64,000 bases of DNA from DASSNU01 sp035701265 (GTDB lineage Bacteria; Gemmatimonadota; Gemmatimonadetes; Gemmatimonadales; Gemmatimonadaceae), in NCBI GenBank assembly GCA_035701265.1, contig DASSNU010000011.1:7755-71754 (forward strand). Direction: 5' to 3'. Each line of letters begins with the position of its first letter. The stretch's first letter is position 1. The notes beneath the pieces were generated by a model. It ran no database searches and had not been told where the DNA came from. It saw only the letters and a program-made list of their open reading frames with translations. Position numbers and translations under genes: made by a program. Of this stretch, positions 44,499 through 53,005 are shown piece by piece.

Positions 44499-46256
44499 AT
44501 GACATCGCACATCCTCACGTCACTCATGGGCGCGCGTACCGGCGCGCCTCCGGCCGCGGCGCGCGACCAGCAACCGCTCTCCCTGCCGCGCGACGCACGC
44601 GTGGTCTGGATCGGCGCCGCGGTGGTGGGCGCCATGGGCGCCGCCATTGTCTTCGACGCGCCGCCCGGGATCAACTGGGGGATCTGGACGGGCGCGGCGA
44701 TCGTCGCCTTCCTGCTCGCGCGCCGCGCCACGCATCGCGAGGTCCCAGCCACGGTGGCGCTCTGCGCCGCGCTGGCGATGACGCTCGCTGCCTCCGCCGC
44801 GATCACCGCCAATCCGCCGCTGCAGGCGGTGATCATGCTCGGCACGGCCGGTCTGCTCGCCCTTGCCGTCATGCTCTGCGCCGGCGTGGATGTGCGCGAC
44901 GTGGGTCCGATGCGCATCGTCTTCGCGCCCCTGCTCGCCTGGCTCATGGCCGCCGCCGAGGTGATCCGTCGCGGCCAGGAGCTGCTGGAGCACGCGCGCG
45001 GCCGGCGCTTCGCCGCCACCGTGCGCGGCCTCGTGGTCGCGGCCCCTGTGGTCGTCGTCTTCGCCCTCCTGCTCTCGGAGGCCGACCCCACCTTCGCGCT
45101 CTGGCGCGATGATGCCTTCCGCACGCTCGGCACGATGGCCTTCCTGCCGCGGCTCATCTTCTTTGCCGCGCTGGCCGCGCTCTCGCTCGGCGCCAACGGC
45201 GTGGCCGCGCGCGGAGGCGTGCCGTGGCGCACCGCGCGCACGCAGAGCGATGCAGGCGCACCGTCTCCCGAACCGTGGACGTCGCCCTCTCCGTCGAGCG
45301 ATGCGCGCGCGACGGCCATCTGGACGCTCGGCTCCACCGAGCGGTTGCTCGTGACGGGGAGCGTGTGCGCGCTGTTCGCGGTCTTTCTCCTGCTGCAGCT
45401 GAGCTACCTGTTCGGCAACGCGCCCGCGGTGCAGGGAAGCGGAGTCACCTTTGCCGAGTACGCGCGGCGCGGTTTCGGAGAGCTGAGCGTGGTCACCACG
45501 CTGTGCGTGCTTCTCCTTACATGGGTGTTCCACGGTGTGCGCCCTGCCCGGCAGGCGCCCGCCTTACGGTGGGCGGGGCTCGCCATCGTCGTGGAGCTGC
45601 AGCTCCTCACCGACTCGGCCATGCACCGCGTGTGGCTCTATCAGCAGGCGTACGGCTTCACCGCCGCACGCGTGCTCGCCCTCGCGTACATGGTGGCGAT
45701 CACCGTGATGCTCGCCGCACTGGGAATCGAGTTGTGGAACGGACTCGACGCGCGCCGGCTCGCGCGGTGGGGGCTCGTGACCGCGGCCGCCGCAGTGACG
45801 GCGATGAGCGTGTGGAACTTCGAGGCGTTCGTCGTCCGCTGGAACGTGCAGCGCTACGTGGAGACGGGAAAAGTAGACTGGGACTACCTGGCGAACGACC
45901 TGTCGGCCAACGCCGTGCCGGAGCTCATGCGGCAGCGCGCGCAGATGCCCGCCGACCGTGCCGCGTGGCTCACGCTCAGACAGCGAGCGGAGCTCCGTGC
46001 GGAGCACGGGACGTACGTGCGCGGGAGTCACGTCTGGTACGCGTGGAATCTCGGGCGGTCGCGCGCCGCAGCGGCGTTGGCTGCGGACAGCCGAAGCGAT
46101 GACCAACTGCGCGCTCTGGCGGGCGACCTGATCTCGCCTCCGCCGGCGCCAGCTACCGCGGCGCCCACCGCGTTCTCTACTGCTACTGCGGCGCCCACTG
46201 CGTCGCCCAGTGCCCCGCCGACTGCGCCGCAGAGCCAATTGCAGCTCGAGAAGTAG
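44499..46256 (+). CDS. DUF4173 membrane protein
   Basis: 585 residues with about 11-12 transmembrane helices. DUF4173 hallmarks are LLLSEADPTFALW, QLSYLFGNAPAVQGSGVTFAEYARRGFGEL split over two helices, and a later W-x-VQRYV segment (NVQRYVETGKVDWDYLAND). The tail (540-585) is Ala/Pro/Thr-rich. Family function is unknown. It starts six bases after uppS and is probably co-transcribed. Confidence 0.82.
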   Translation: MTSHILTSLMGARTGAPPAAARDQQPLSLPRDARVVWIGAAVVGAMGAAIVFDAPPGINWGIWTGAAIVAFLLARRATHREVPATVALCAALAMTLAASAAITANPPLQAVIMLGTAGLLALAVMLCAGVDVRDVGPMRIVFAPLLAWLMAAAEVIRRGQELLEHARGRRFAATVRGLVVAAPVVVVFALLLSEADPTFALWRDDAFRTLGTMAFLPRLIFFAALAALSLGANGVAARGGVPWRTARTQSDAGAPSPEPWTSPSPSSDARATAIWTLGSTERLLVTGSVCALFAVFLLLQLSYLFGNAPAVQGSGVTFAEYARRGFGELSVVTTLCVLLLTWVFHGVRPARQAPALRWAGLAIVVELQLLTDSAMHRVWLYQQAYGFTAARVLALAYMVAITVMLAALGIELWNGLDARRLARWGLVTAAAAVTAMSVWNFEAFVVRWNVQRYVETGKVDWDYLANDLSANAVPELMRQRAQMPADRAAWLTLRQRAELRAEHGTYVRGSHVWYAWNLGRSRAAAALAADSRSDDQLRALAGDLISPPPAPATAAPTAFSTATAAPTASPSAPPTAPQSQLQLEK

Positions 46257-46288
46257 CGCGCGTCGCGCAGCGACTGCACCTGCACGGT

Positions 46289-46786
46289 ATGCACATGACC
46301 CGGACTACACGAATCGTCGCAGTGACGGCAGGGTTGGCCGCTGCCGGTGCGCTGTTCGGCGCGCTAGCCGGAGCGATGGCTGCGGGAGTTGTAGGCTTGG
46401 TGGTCGACGGACTGACGTGGTGGAGCGACTGGCTGTTGGGCGGTGCAGTCCTCGGCGGCGCACTGGGAGTCGTAGCTGCTCCCCTCGGCGCGTGGCTGCT
46501 CCTACGGTCGGTGCCGCTCGGCCGCGCGTTCGCCTTCCTCACTCTCGGGGCAGCGATCGGGGCGGCGGCGGGTTTTGGCGTCGGCGCCGCGCTCGATCAC
46601 TGGCTGATCCACCTGCTGGGATTCTTGACTGACATCATCGTCACGTCCATGCTCGGCGGATTGGGCGGCTTTGTCGTCGCCGCGCTGCGTGCGAGGAGAC
46701 CCACGCTGCCCCGATCTCCTCAGGCGCAGCGCGCCAGCCTTACTCCCCCACTCGCTCCGGCACCATTGCCGGACGCTCGGTCATGA
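46289..46786 (+). CDS. Hypothetical small membrane protein
   Basis: 165 residues. Four hydrophobic Ala/Gly-rich helices at about 9-35, 45-70, 75-98 and 105-130, then a basic and Pro-rich tail. No family recognised. Start at ATG 46289 or 46295; no clear ribosome site. Its last 47 bases overlap the 3' end of the convergent gene at 46740. Confidence 0.5.
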   Translation: MHMTRTTRIVAVTAGLAAAGALFGALAGAMAAGVVGLVVDGLTWWSDWLLGGAVLGGALGVVAAPLGAWLLLRSVPLGRAFAFLTLGAAIGAAAGFGVGAALDHWLIHLLGFLTDIIVTSMLGGLGGFVVAALRARRPTLPRSPQAQRASLTPPLAPAPLPDARS

Positions 46787-47435
46787 TCTTGGTGAGGAAG
46801 CGCTGCCCCTCGGAGATGCGCTCCACCTCGAGCGCGATGGCGTCCACCGCCTGCTCCACGCGCCCCATCCGCTCCGCCACATCCTGCGCGATCGGATTCG
46901 TCACCATCTTCCGCTGTGCGGTGCCGCGCTTCCACAGGAGCCGGAAGAGCACGAGCGTGAGCGGGATGAGGACGATGAACATCGCCGCCATGCCGGCATC
47001 GTCCCAGTCGGAATGCGGCGCGGGGACGAACGGCGGAAGCGAAGCGGCCGTGAGCGCCGCGGTCGGCGCATGCGCGAGCTGCTGTCCCGTGACCGCTATG
47101 TCGGACTCGAGCTGCAGGATGCGGTTGTCCAGCAGGCGGATCCGGGCCAACACACCCTCCTGAGCAGGCGCCGGCAGCGACTTCAGCTCATTCACCAACT
47201 CCTGGCGGCGGTCCGCGGCCGAGGTGAGCTGAGTCGAAAGATCTTCCCTACGCTGCCGCAACGCCTGGACATCTGCCGCGCTGGTGGGGAGCGGAAACTC
47301 CATTGTTCCACCCGATGCCCCGGACCCTTGAACCGTGTAGGTCATGGGAGCTGGGGCGGCCGGCTGTTGCGCCGTTGCGTTGGGCTGCGCGGTGGCCGGA
47401 CCCGAGCCCTGCGGCGCCTGGGATGAGTGGGTCAT
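46740..47435 (-). CDS. Hypothetical protein with coiled coil and one membrane helix
   Basis: 231 residues: a Pro/Ala-rich N-terminus (1-45), a predicted coiled coil (about 55-125; ALRQRREDLSTQLTSAADRR), one transmembrane helix (about 148-168; AAMFIVLIPLTLVLFRLLW), and a second helical region (about 185-225; MGRVEQAVDAIALEVERISE). No domain name can be given. The membrane helix followed by a short coiled coil suggests a self-associating inner-membrane protein. Confidence 0.65.
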   Translation of the reverse strand: MTHSSQAPQGSGPATAQPNATAQQPAAPAPMTYTVQGSGASGGTMEFPLPTSAADVQALRQRREDLSTQLTSAADRRQELVNELKSLPAPAQEGVLARIRLLDNRILQLESDIAVTGQQLAHAPTAALTAASLPPFVPAPHSDWDDAGMAAMFIVLIPLTLVLFRLLWKRGTAQRKMVTNPIAQDVAERMGRVEQAVDAIALEVERISEGQRFLTKIMTERPAMVPERVGE

Positions 47436-47580
47436 GTTGATGAGTACGTTGAAGGAGACCTCAGGGTTTCCGCTCCGTGTTCGTCCCCCGGCGTTGCGCG
47501 CCTCGACCGCGCACCGTCACCACGCCACGTCCGTCACCCCACGTTAGTCATTCGGCCACGCGCGTCAACTCGGCCGTGCG

Positions 47581-49152
47581 TCACCCCCCCACGTGCAGCG
47601 TTGCCACCAGCCAGTCGGCGATCATCCCCAGCACGACCGGCGGCACCGTCTTGGAAGGAAGCGCTGCGTATTCCGTCTCCCCCTGAGGGTCTTCCAGGAA
47701 CAGGTGATTGAGCGTGGGGAAGACGTGCATGGTGACGTGCGTGTTCCCTCCCGCGCGAAAGGCCGCGGCGAGCTCCGGCGCCTGATCGGGGGTCACCTGC
47801 ACGTCGTGTCCCCCCTGCAGAATGAGGACGGGCACGTGCACCGTCCGCGCCGTGGCGGCGGGATCGTGCGCGTAGAAGTAGCGCATCCATGGGTTCGTGC
47901 CCATGGAGTCCATGCGCGCGGGAAGTGCGCGCCGGAGCGAATCGCGCGTGGCTGAGTCCGCGTTCGCCCGCTCGATCTGCCGCTCGAGCTGGTAGGCGAT
48001 CACGCGGCGCCCCGTGCGCGAGGGGCCGGCCAGGAGCACGATCGCGGCAATGGTGGAGTCGGTAGACGCGACCATCGGCGCAACGTACCCTCCCTCGCTG
48101 TGTCCCAGGAGCGCGATGCGTGCCGGGTCGATGTCCGGGCGCGCGCGCAGCCACGCCACCGCGCCCTGAACATCGTTCGCGTAGTCGGCGGAGGTCTCGG
48201 TGGTGGGATCGCCTCCCGAGCCGCCGATGCCGCGGTCGTCCAGGCGGAGCACGGCGATCCCGCGCCGTCCGAGCGTGTCGGCGATCTGGCGGAAGGGACG
48301 GTAGCCGTCGATGCCGGGGATGGCCTCGTCGCGATCCTGCTGCCCGGAGCCGGTGATCGTCACCACCGCGGGAACGCGTCCCGTGTGCGCCTTGGGCATG
48401 GTGAGCGTCCCGGCGAGCGTGACGCCGGCAGGCGTGGTGATGGTGACATCCTGCGCGGTGTACGGCGCCGCGGCGGGTGCGGAGTAGTCTTTCGGTGCGC
48501 TGGAGAGTGGCGAGCCCGCAGGGGCGCGCACGATCCGCAGCCGCTGTGCCGGAACCGTGCCGCCGAGTAGCGTGCCATCCTGTGCGAGCGCCAGGCGGAG
48601 CTCCACACCGCTCAGGGAGACGAGCACCGAGTCGTGCGGCAGCCTGCGCACCGATACCGTGACCGGCGTCGACTCGGGCGCGAAGAGCGGAATGTTCGCC
48701 GAGTCCGCGTGGAGCGCACGGAGACGGAGCGCCATCTGCTCCATGAAGGTGGGCGACGGGTTGATGTACGGGAGCGCACCGTGCGGAGCGGCCACCGTGG
48801 CGCTGTCGTTCGCGACCGTCGACCGTACGCTGTCGCCGGAAAAGCGGAGCGTCTGTCGGAGCTGCATGGAGTCGCCTGGCGATGCCGCGGCGTACACCCG
48901 CAGCTCGCGCATGAGTGCATCGGGAGAGAGCGCGGCATCGAAGCGCACGCGACGGTTGGCGGCGCGGACGAGCAGCTCCCCTTCCACGTGCGACGGGGTG
49001 CGCACGCGATGCTCGGCGAAGAGCGTGTCGCTCCCGACGATGAGATAGAAGGTAGCGTCGTCCGGCTGCTGCGCCTGCGCCATCGCGGCGCGGAGCGGCG
49101 TGGCGGCCAGGGCGAGAACGATCGCGGCGGCGAGGTGGCGCGTGCGCTGCAT
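47581..49152 (-). CDS. Secreted alpha/beta hydrolase
   Basis: 523 residues with a Sec signal peptide (1-27, MQRTRHLAAAIVLALAATPL). The alpha/beta hydrolase part (about 260-520) has PAVVTITGSGQQDRDEAIPG, LRLDDRGIGGSGGD, the nucleophile elbow GHSEGGY and the late acid/His region (ILQGGHDVQVTPDQ, FPTLNHLFL). The first 230 residues are beta-rich and unassigned. Similar exported hydrolases (dienelactone hydrolase/BAAT-like) are probable esterases or peptidases. The frame is open far upstream; ATG 49152 is chosen for the signal peptide. Confidence 0.83.
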   Translation of the reverse strand: MQRTRHLAAAIVLALAATPLRAAMAQAQQPDDATFYLIVGSDTLFAEHRVRTPSHVEGELLVRAANRRVRFDAALSPDALMRELRVYAAASPGDSMQLRQTLRFSGDSVRSTVANDSATVAAPHGALPYINPSPTFMEQMALRLRALHADSANIPLFAPESTPVTVSVRRLPHDSVLVSLSGVELRLALAQDGTLLGGTVPAQRLRIVRAPAGSPLSSAPKDYSAPAAAPYTAQDVTITTPAGVTLAGTLTMPKAHTGRVPAVVTITGSGQQDRDEAIPGIDGYRPFRQIADTLGRRGIAVLRLDDRGIGGSGGDPTTETSADYANDVQGAVAWLRARPDIDPARIALLGHSEGGYVAPMVASTDSTIAAIVLLAGPSRTGRRVIAYQLERQIERANADSATRDSLRRALPARMDSMGTNPWMRYFYAHDPAATARTVHVPVLILQGGHDVQVTPDQAPELAAAFRAGGNTHVTMHVFPTLNHLFLEDPQGETEYAALPSKTVPPVVLGMIADWLVATLHVGG

Positions 49153-49385
49153 GGCTCTTGGCGGGCGTGGGCGGTGGAGCGTGCGCGCTTCCCTGCGCAC
49201 GGGGTGTCGCGCAGTATGAAGCGGTGCGCGCGCGGCGGCAATCCCGGTGAGGCAGGGCCGTGGCTCACAGTCGCCCCAGGCGTGCCGGCGCGTGCTAGAT
49301 TCTCTTGCGTACCCGCATGGAGCAGCGCCCGCGGGCGGCTGCCGCACGTCTCCGGAACACGTCGCCAGAGCTAGAAGATAGACCG

Positions 49386-50249
49386 ATGACCGCTTCGCCG
49401 AACGAGCACAGAGTACCACCGCAGGACGACGTCGCCGTCGCGCATCCCCCCGAGACGCTGGAGGGGTGGTACGCGCTGCACCAGCTCTTTTCCGTGGACC
49501 GCGCCGCCGCGCGCGCACTGGGAGACGGCGAGCGCGCCGAGGTGCGCGAGAGCGCCGTGTGCGCGCTGCACGAGATCGCACGACCTGCGGGTGGAGGATG
49601 GAGCGCGGTGGTGCCGCTCATCGGCTCGGTGGCGGACGTGATGCTCATGCACTTCCGCCCCGCGCTGGACGAGCTGGGGAGCGTGCAGCGCCGGTTGTCG
49701 CGCGAGCCGCTCTTCGATCTGCTGCGGCCGGTGACGTCGTTCCTGAGCGTGACGGAGGCGGGTCTCTACCACATCACCGCCAAGCTCGCGCGCGAAGCCG
49801 CCGCGCGCGGCGGAAGCGTCGGCGACGACGCGTACCGTGAGGCGCTCGCCGCGCGCGTGGACGCGGAGCGCGACAGCGCGCACATCCGGCGGCGGCTCTA
49901 CCCCGAGCCTCCGCCGGAGATGCCGTACGTGTGCTTCTATCCCATGTCCAAGCGGCGTGCGCCCGGGCAGAACTGGTACGCGCTCTCGCTGGAGGAGCGG
50001 AGCCGGCTGATGTACGCGCACGGCCTCACCGGTCGGCGGTACGCCGGGCGTGTGCTGCAGGTGATCAGCGGCGCCATCGGACTGGACGCGTGGGAGTGGG
50101 GCGTGACGCTCTTTGCCGGCGATCCGCTCGTCTTCAAGAAGCTGGTGACGGACATGCGCTTCGACGAGGTGAGCGCGCAGTACGCCGAGTTCGGCGACTT
50201 CTGGGTGGGGAAGATGGCCGACCCCGCCGCGTGGGTAGGGACGGTGTGA
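49386..50249 (+). CDS. hemQ: Coproheme decarboxylase (HemQ/ChdC), chlorite dismutase family
   Basis: 287 residues. The C-terminal half has the HemQ signature: CFYPMSKRR (YPMSK contains the catalytic Tyr and the propionate-contacting Lys), QNWYALSLEERSRLMYAHGL (proximal His), GRVLQVISGAIGLDAWEWGV and FKKLVTDMRFDEVSAQYAEF. It converts coproheme III to heme b, the last step of the coproporphyrin-dependent route. Its presence makes the role of the NirJ/AhbC-like protein as the main heme b enzyme less likely. ATG 49386 has only a weak ribosome site. Confidence 0.9.
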   Translation: MTASPNEHRVPPQDDVAVAHPPETLEGWYALHQLFSVDRAAARALGDGERAEVRESAVCALHEIARPAGGGWSAVVPLIGSVADVMLMHFRPALDELGSVQRRLSREPLFDLLRPVTSFLSVTEAGLYHITAKLAREAAARGGSVGDDAYREALAARVDAERDSAHIRRRLYPEPPPEMPYVCFYPMSKRRAPGQNWYALSLEERSRLMYAHGLTGRRYAGRVLQVISGAIGLDAWEWGVTLFAGDPLVFKKLVTDMRFDEVSAQYAEFGDFWVGKMADPAAWVGTV

Positions 50250-50334
50250 GAGGCAGCGTGCCCGGCGGCGCGTGCGTTGTGAGGCGGGAGGGAGTGGAGT
50301 AAGTTACGAGACTGTTCCGCGGCGACGCCGCGGA

Positions 50335-50408
50335 CGGGACGTGGCGCAGCCCGGTAGCGCACCTGAATGGGGTTCAGGGGGTCGCGGGTTCAAATCCCGC
50401 CGTCCCGA
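50335..50408 (+). tRNA. tRNA-Pro(GGG)
   Basis: 74 bases with all arms: acceptor CGGGACG/CGTCCCG, D-stem GCGC/GCGC with loop GG, anticodon stem CCTGA/TCAGG with loop ATGGGGT (anticodon GGG), and T-arm GCGGG-TTCAAAT-CCCGC. CCA is not encoded. A 9-bp GC hairpin (TCCGCGGCG/CGCCGCGGA) stands directly before it, at 50316-50334. Confidence 0.95.
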
Positions 50409-50423
50409 TCAATTGCTCTCGCG

Positions 50424-50460
50424 GAACGCGCCATCAGCCGAGTGCTGATAGCGCGTTCTT
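50424..50460 (+). terminator. Terminator after tRNA-Pro
   Basis: GAACGCGC-C-ATCAGC pairs with GCTGAT-A-GCGCGTTC (14 bp with one mismatch) and ends in TT. The rest of the gap to 50718 shows no further clear feature. Confidence 0.75.
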
Positions 50461-50718
50461 GCATCTCCTCAAGCTTCACCACGCGCGATGCCCTCCCGCC
50501 ACTCCGCAGCCCCCGCTCGCGAGATCCCCTGTTGTTCTGGCACGCGTCCTGCCGCACCTCCGAACGGGCCAGTCGCCCAGGCCCACGCTATCGCAGTGCC
50601 ACAGTCCGCCGCAGTGGAGCTCGCTCTTCGTGATCTCGTCCGCAGCGCAATTGGCGCACGTGCCCTTACGACTGCCCGCCGATAACTCCGTTGGGCCACT
50701 CGTCAGCATCCCGTCACC

Positions 50719-52134
50719 ATGAACACGATCGCACCTGACGATCGCACCGCCGACGGGGATAGCGGTCGCCACGGGGAGCACGAGGTCGCCGCTCGCCCGG
50801 TCTTGGCGGACGGCCCGGCGCGCCAGGTGGCCGAGCGCGAGCGCGACGCCGCCGAGGCGAGCCGCGACCGGTTCGCCTTCCTGGCGGAAGTCAGCCGGTG
50901 TCTGGCTGCGTCGCTCGACTACGAAACGACGCTCACCACCGTCGCCGAGATGTCGCTCCCGTACCTGGGCGCATGGTGCATCGTGGACGTGTGCGTGGGC
51001 GACGGGGGGATCCGCCGCCTGGCCGTGCTCCACCCCGATCCGGCCAAGCAGGCGATCGCCCGTACGCTCCACGAGCGCTACCCGCCACACGCGGACGACC
51101 TGCTCGGCGCGCCGCGCGTCATCCGCACGGGACGGCCGGAGCTCGTGCTCGACGCCTCCGACGCTGCACTGACCGCTCGCGCGCACGATGCGGAGCACTT
51201 GCGGCTCCTCCGCGAGATGGGTATCGGGGCGTACGTCATCGCGCCCATGGTGGCGCGCGGGAAGGTCATCGGCGCGATGACGTTCGTGACGATGGAGTCC
51301 GGTGTGCGCTTCGGCGATCTGGATCTGGTCCTCGCCGAGGACCTGGCGAGCCGTGCAGCGCTGGCCGTCGACAACGCGCGCCTCCACAAGGAGGCACTCC
51401 AGGCCAGGCAGCACGCCGCGGAAGCGCAAGCTGTCGCCGAGGCTGCCAGTCGGGCGAAGAGCGAGTTCCTGGCGGTGATGAGTCACGAGCTCCGCACGCC
51501 GCTCAACGCCATCACCGGGTACGTCGACCTGATCGAGATGGGGCTCCGCGGTCCGGTCACGCCGGAGCAGCGTGCCGACCTTGCGCGCATCCAGCGGAGC
51601 CAGCGCCACCTGATGGGGCTGATCAATGGCGTGCTGAACTACTCGCGGCTGGAATCCGGCGTCGCCGACTACGACGTGCAGGACCTGTCGCTCGACGAGG
51701 TGCTCACCACGTGTGAGGCGCTCATCGCTCCGCAGGTCTCGGCAAAGCGACTGGTGATGGCCTTCGACGGATGTGATCCGGAGATCAAGGTGCGCGCCGA
51801 TGGCGAGAAGCTGCAGCAGATCGTGCTGAACCTGCTCTCGAATGCGGTGAAGTTCACGGAGCCCACGGGGCGCATCACGCTGGCCTGCACGCCCAGGCGC
51901 GACGCGGTCGCGATCACCGTCAGCGACACCGGCCACGGCATTGCCGCCGACCAGCTCGAGTACATCTTCGAGCCGTTCGTGCAGGTGGATAGACGGCTCA
52001 CACGGAAGCACGAAGGCGTGGGGCTGGGTCTGGCGATCAGCCGCGATCTGGCACGGGGGATGGCGGGCGACCTCACGGTGGAGAGCACGCCGGGGGTGGG
52101 GAGCACGTTCACGCTTCTGCTGCCCCGCGCCTGA
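50719..52134 (+). CDS. GAF-domain sensor histidine kinase
   Basis: 471 residues. A GAF domain (about 55-222), a short coiled coil, HisKA (about 245-310) with the phospho-accepting H256 in SHELRTPLNAITGY, and HATPase_c (about 355-470) with N box LQQIVLNLLSNAVKFTEP, G1 DTGHGI and G2 GVGLGLAI. No membrane helix, so it senses a cytoplasmic signal. No response regulator is adjacent; it is an orphan kinase. Confidence 0.92.
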   Translation: MNTIAPDDRTADGDSGRHGEHEVAARPVLADGPARQVAERERDAAEASRDRFAFLAEVSRCLAASLDYETTLTTVAEMSLPYLGAWCIVDVCVGDGGIRRLAVLHPDPAKQAIARTLHERYPPHADDLLGAPRVIRTGRPELVLDASDAALTARAHDAEHLRLLREMGIGAYVIAPMVARGKVIGAMTFVTMESGVRFGDLDLVLAEDLASRAALAVDNARLHKEALQARQHAAEAQAVAEAASRAKSEFLAVMSHELRTPLNAITGYVDLIEMGLRGPVTPEQRADLARIQRSQRHLMGLINGVLNYSRLESGVADYDVQDLSLDEVLTTCEALIAPQVSAKRLVMAFDGCDPEIKVRADGEKLQQIVLNLLSNAVKFTEPTGRITLACTPRRDAVAITVSDTGHGIAADQLEYIFEPFVQVDRRLTRKHEGVGLGLAISRDLARGMAGDLTVESTPGVGSTFTLLLPRA

Positions 52135-52276
52135 GCTCGGCGGCAAGGTGCGGCTGTTGTCGGCGGGAGCGGCGTGTCAGGGAGACGTGCGTGCTCCGCG
52201 GCAGACCTTTTTTCCTCGGATGACACCGGCGGCCCGCGGCGGAACGCCGCACGCTTGCCGCCACCCGGCCGGTGTC

Positions 52277-52297
52277 TTACTTTATAGTACAAAGTAA
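52277..52297. promoter_or_regulatory. 21-bp palindrome TTACTTT-N7-AAAGTAA
   Basis: Perfect 7-bp arms around ATAGTAC, 40 bases before ATG 52337. AT-rich and unlike its surroundings, it is a strong operator candidate. It shares TACTTTAT with the reverse strand of the motif at 42613-42620. Confidence 0.55.
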
Positions 52298-52336
52298 ACA
52301 GCCCCGAGCCCACTCCGGGGCCCTCGAGGAGGGGAG

Positions 52337-52927
52337 ATGTCCGACACGACCGATATGAGACGTGGCCTGCGCGCCGTCCTGCGGAACGCGCTGACGTGGG
52401 GCGTGGCCTGGGCCATTGCCGGCGGCGCGATCGTCGCTGCGATCACGCTCTTGAGGGGCGGGCCCGGTATCGAGTCCCTCCCCGAGCGGCTCGGCGTGGC
52501 TGCGCTGTCCGGCATTTCCTGGGGCGTCCGGTTCGGCCTTGCAGGCGCCGTGATCGGCGGCGTCTTCTCCGCCGTGGTGCGACTCGGCTATCGCGGACGC
52601 CGTCTGGCCGACATCAGCCCGGTGCGCTTCGCCTTGCTCGGCGCGGTGGTAGGCGGCGTGGGCGTACCGCTCTACCTGCAGGCGATGAACATCCTCACCG
52701 GGGGCCACGCCATCGCGTGGGGGCTGGTGGTGGACGACGCACGCTGGGCGTCGGTGTTCGGCGCCGCGGCGGCAGCGGGGACCATCTTGCTGGCCCGCCG
52801 CGCGGACGCGTTGCGCCACGGTGCGCACGCCGACGAGCTGGAGCGCGCAACCGGCGCGGACGCGCTCCCCTCCGCGGAGGTGCGCGAGGTCCCTCTCACG
52901 CAGCGCTCGCGCTCGGCGCAACGTTAA
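52337..52927 (+). CDS. Hypothetical membrane protein
   Basis: 196 residues. Four hydrophobic helices (about 18-40, 58-85, 98-122, 138-155) with Gly/Ala-rich faces and a hydrophilic tail. No family recognised. GGAGGGGAG right before the ATG gives a strong start. Its layout resembles the small membrane protein at 46289. Its expression is probably controlled through the palindrome at 52277. Confidence 0.62.
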   Translation: MSDTTDMRRGLRAVLRNALTWGVAWAIAGGAIVAAITLLRGGPGIESLPERLGVAALSGISWGVRFGLAGAVIGGVFSAVVRLGYRGRRLADISPVRFALLGAVVGGVGVPLYLQAMNILTGGHAIAWGLVVDDARWASVFGAAAAAGTILLARRADALRHGAHADELERATGADALPSAEVREVPLTQRSRSAQR

Positions 52928-53005
52928 CGTTCGAGGCGCGGCACCCCGAATGAACACGGGGGCCGCGCCTCGAACGTGCAGGATCGCTCGCGCGCGCTGC
53001 CGCGC

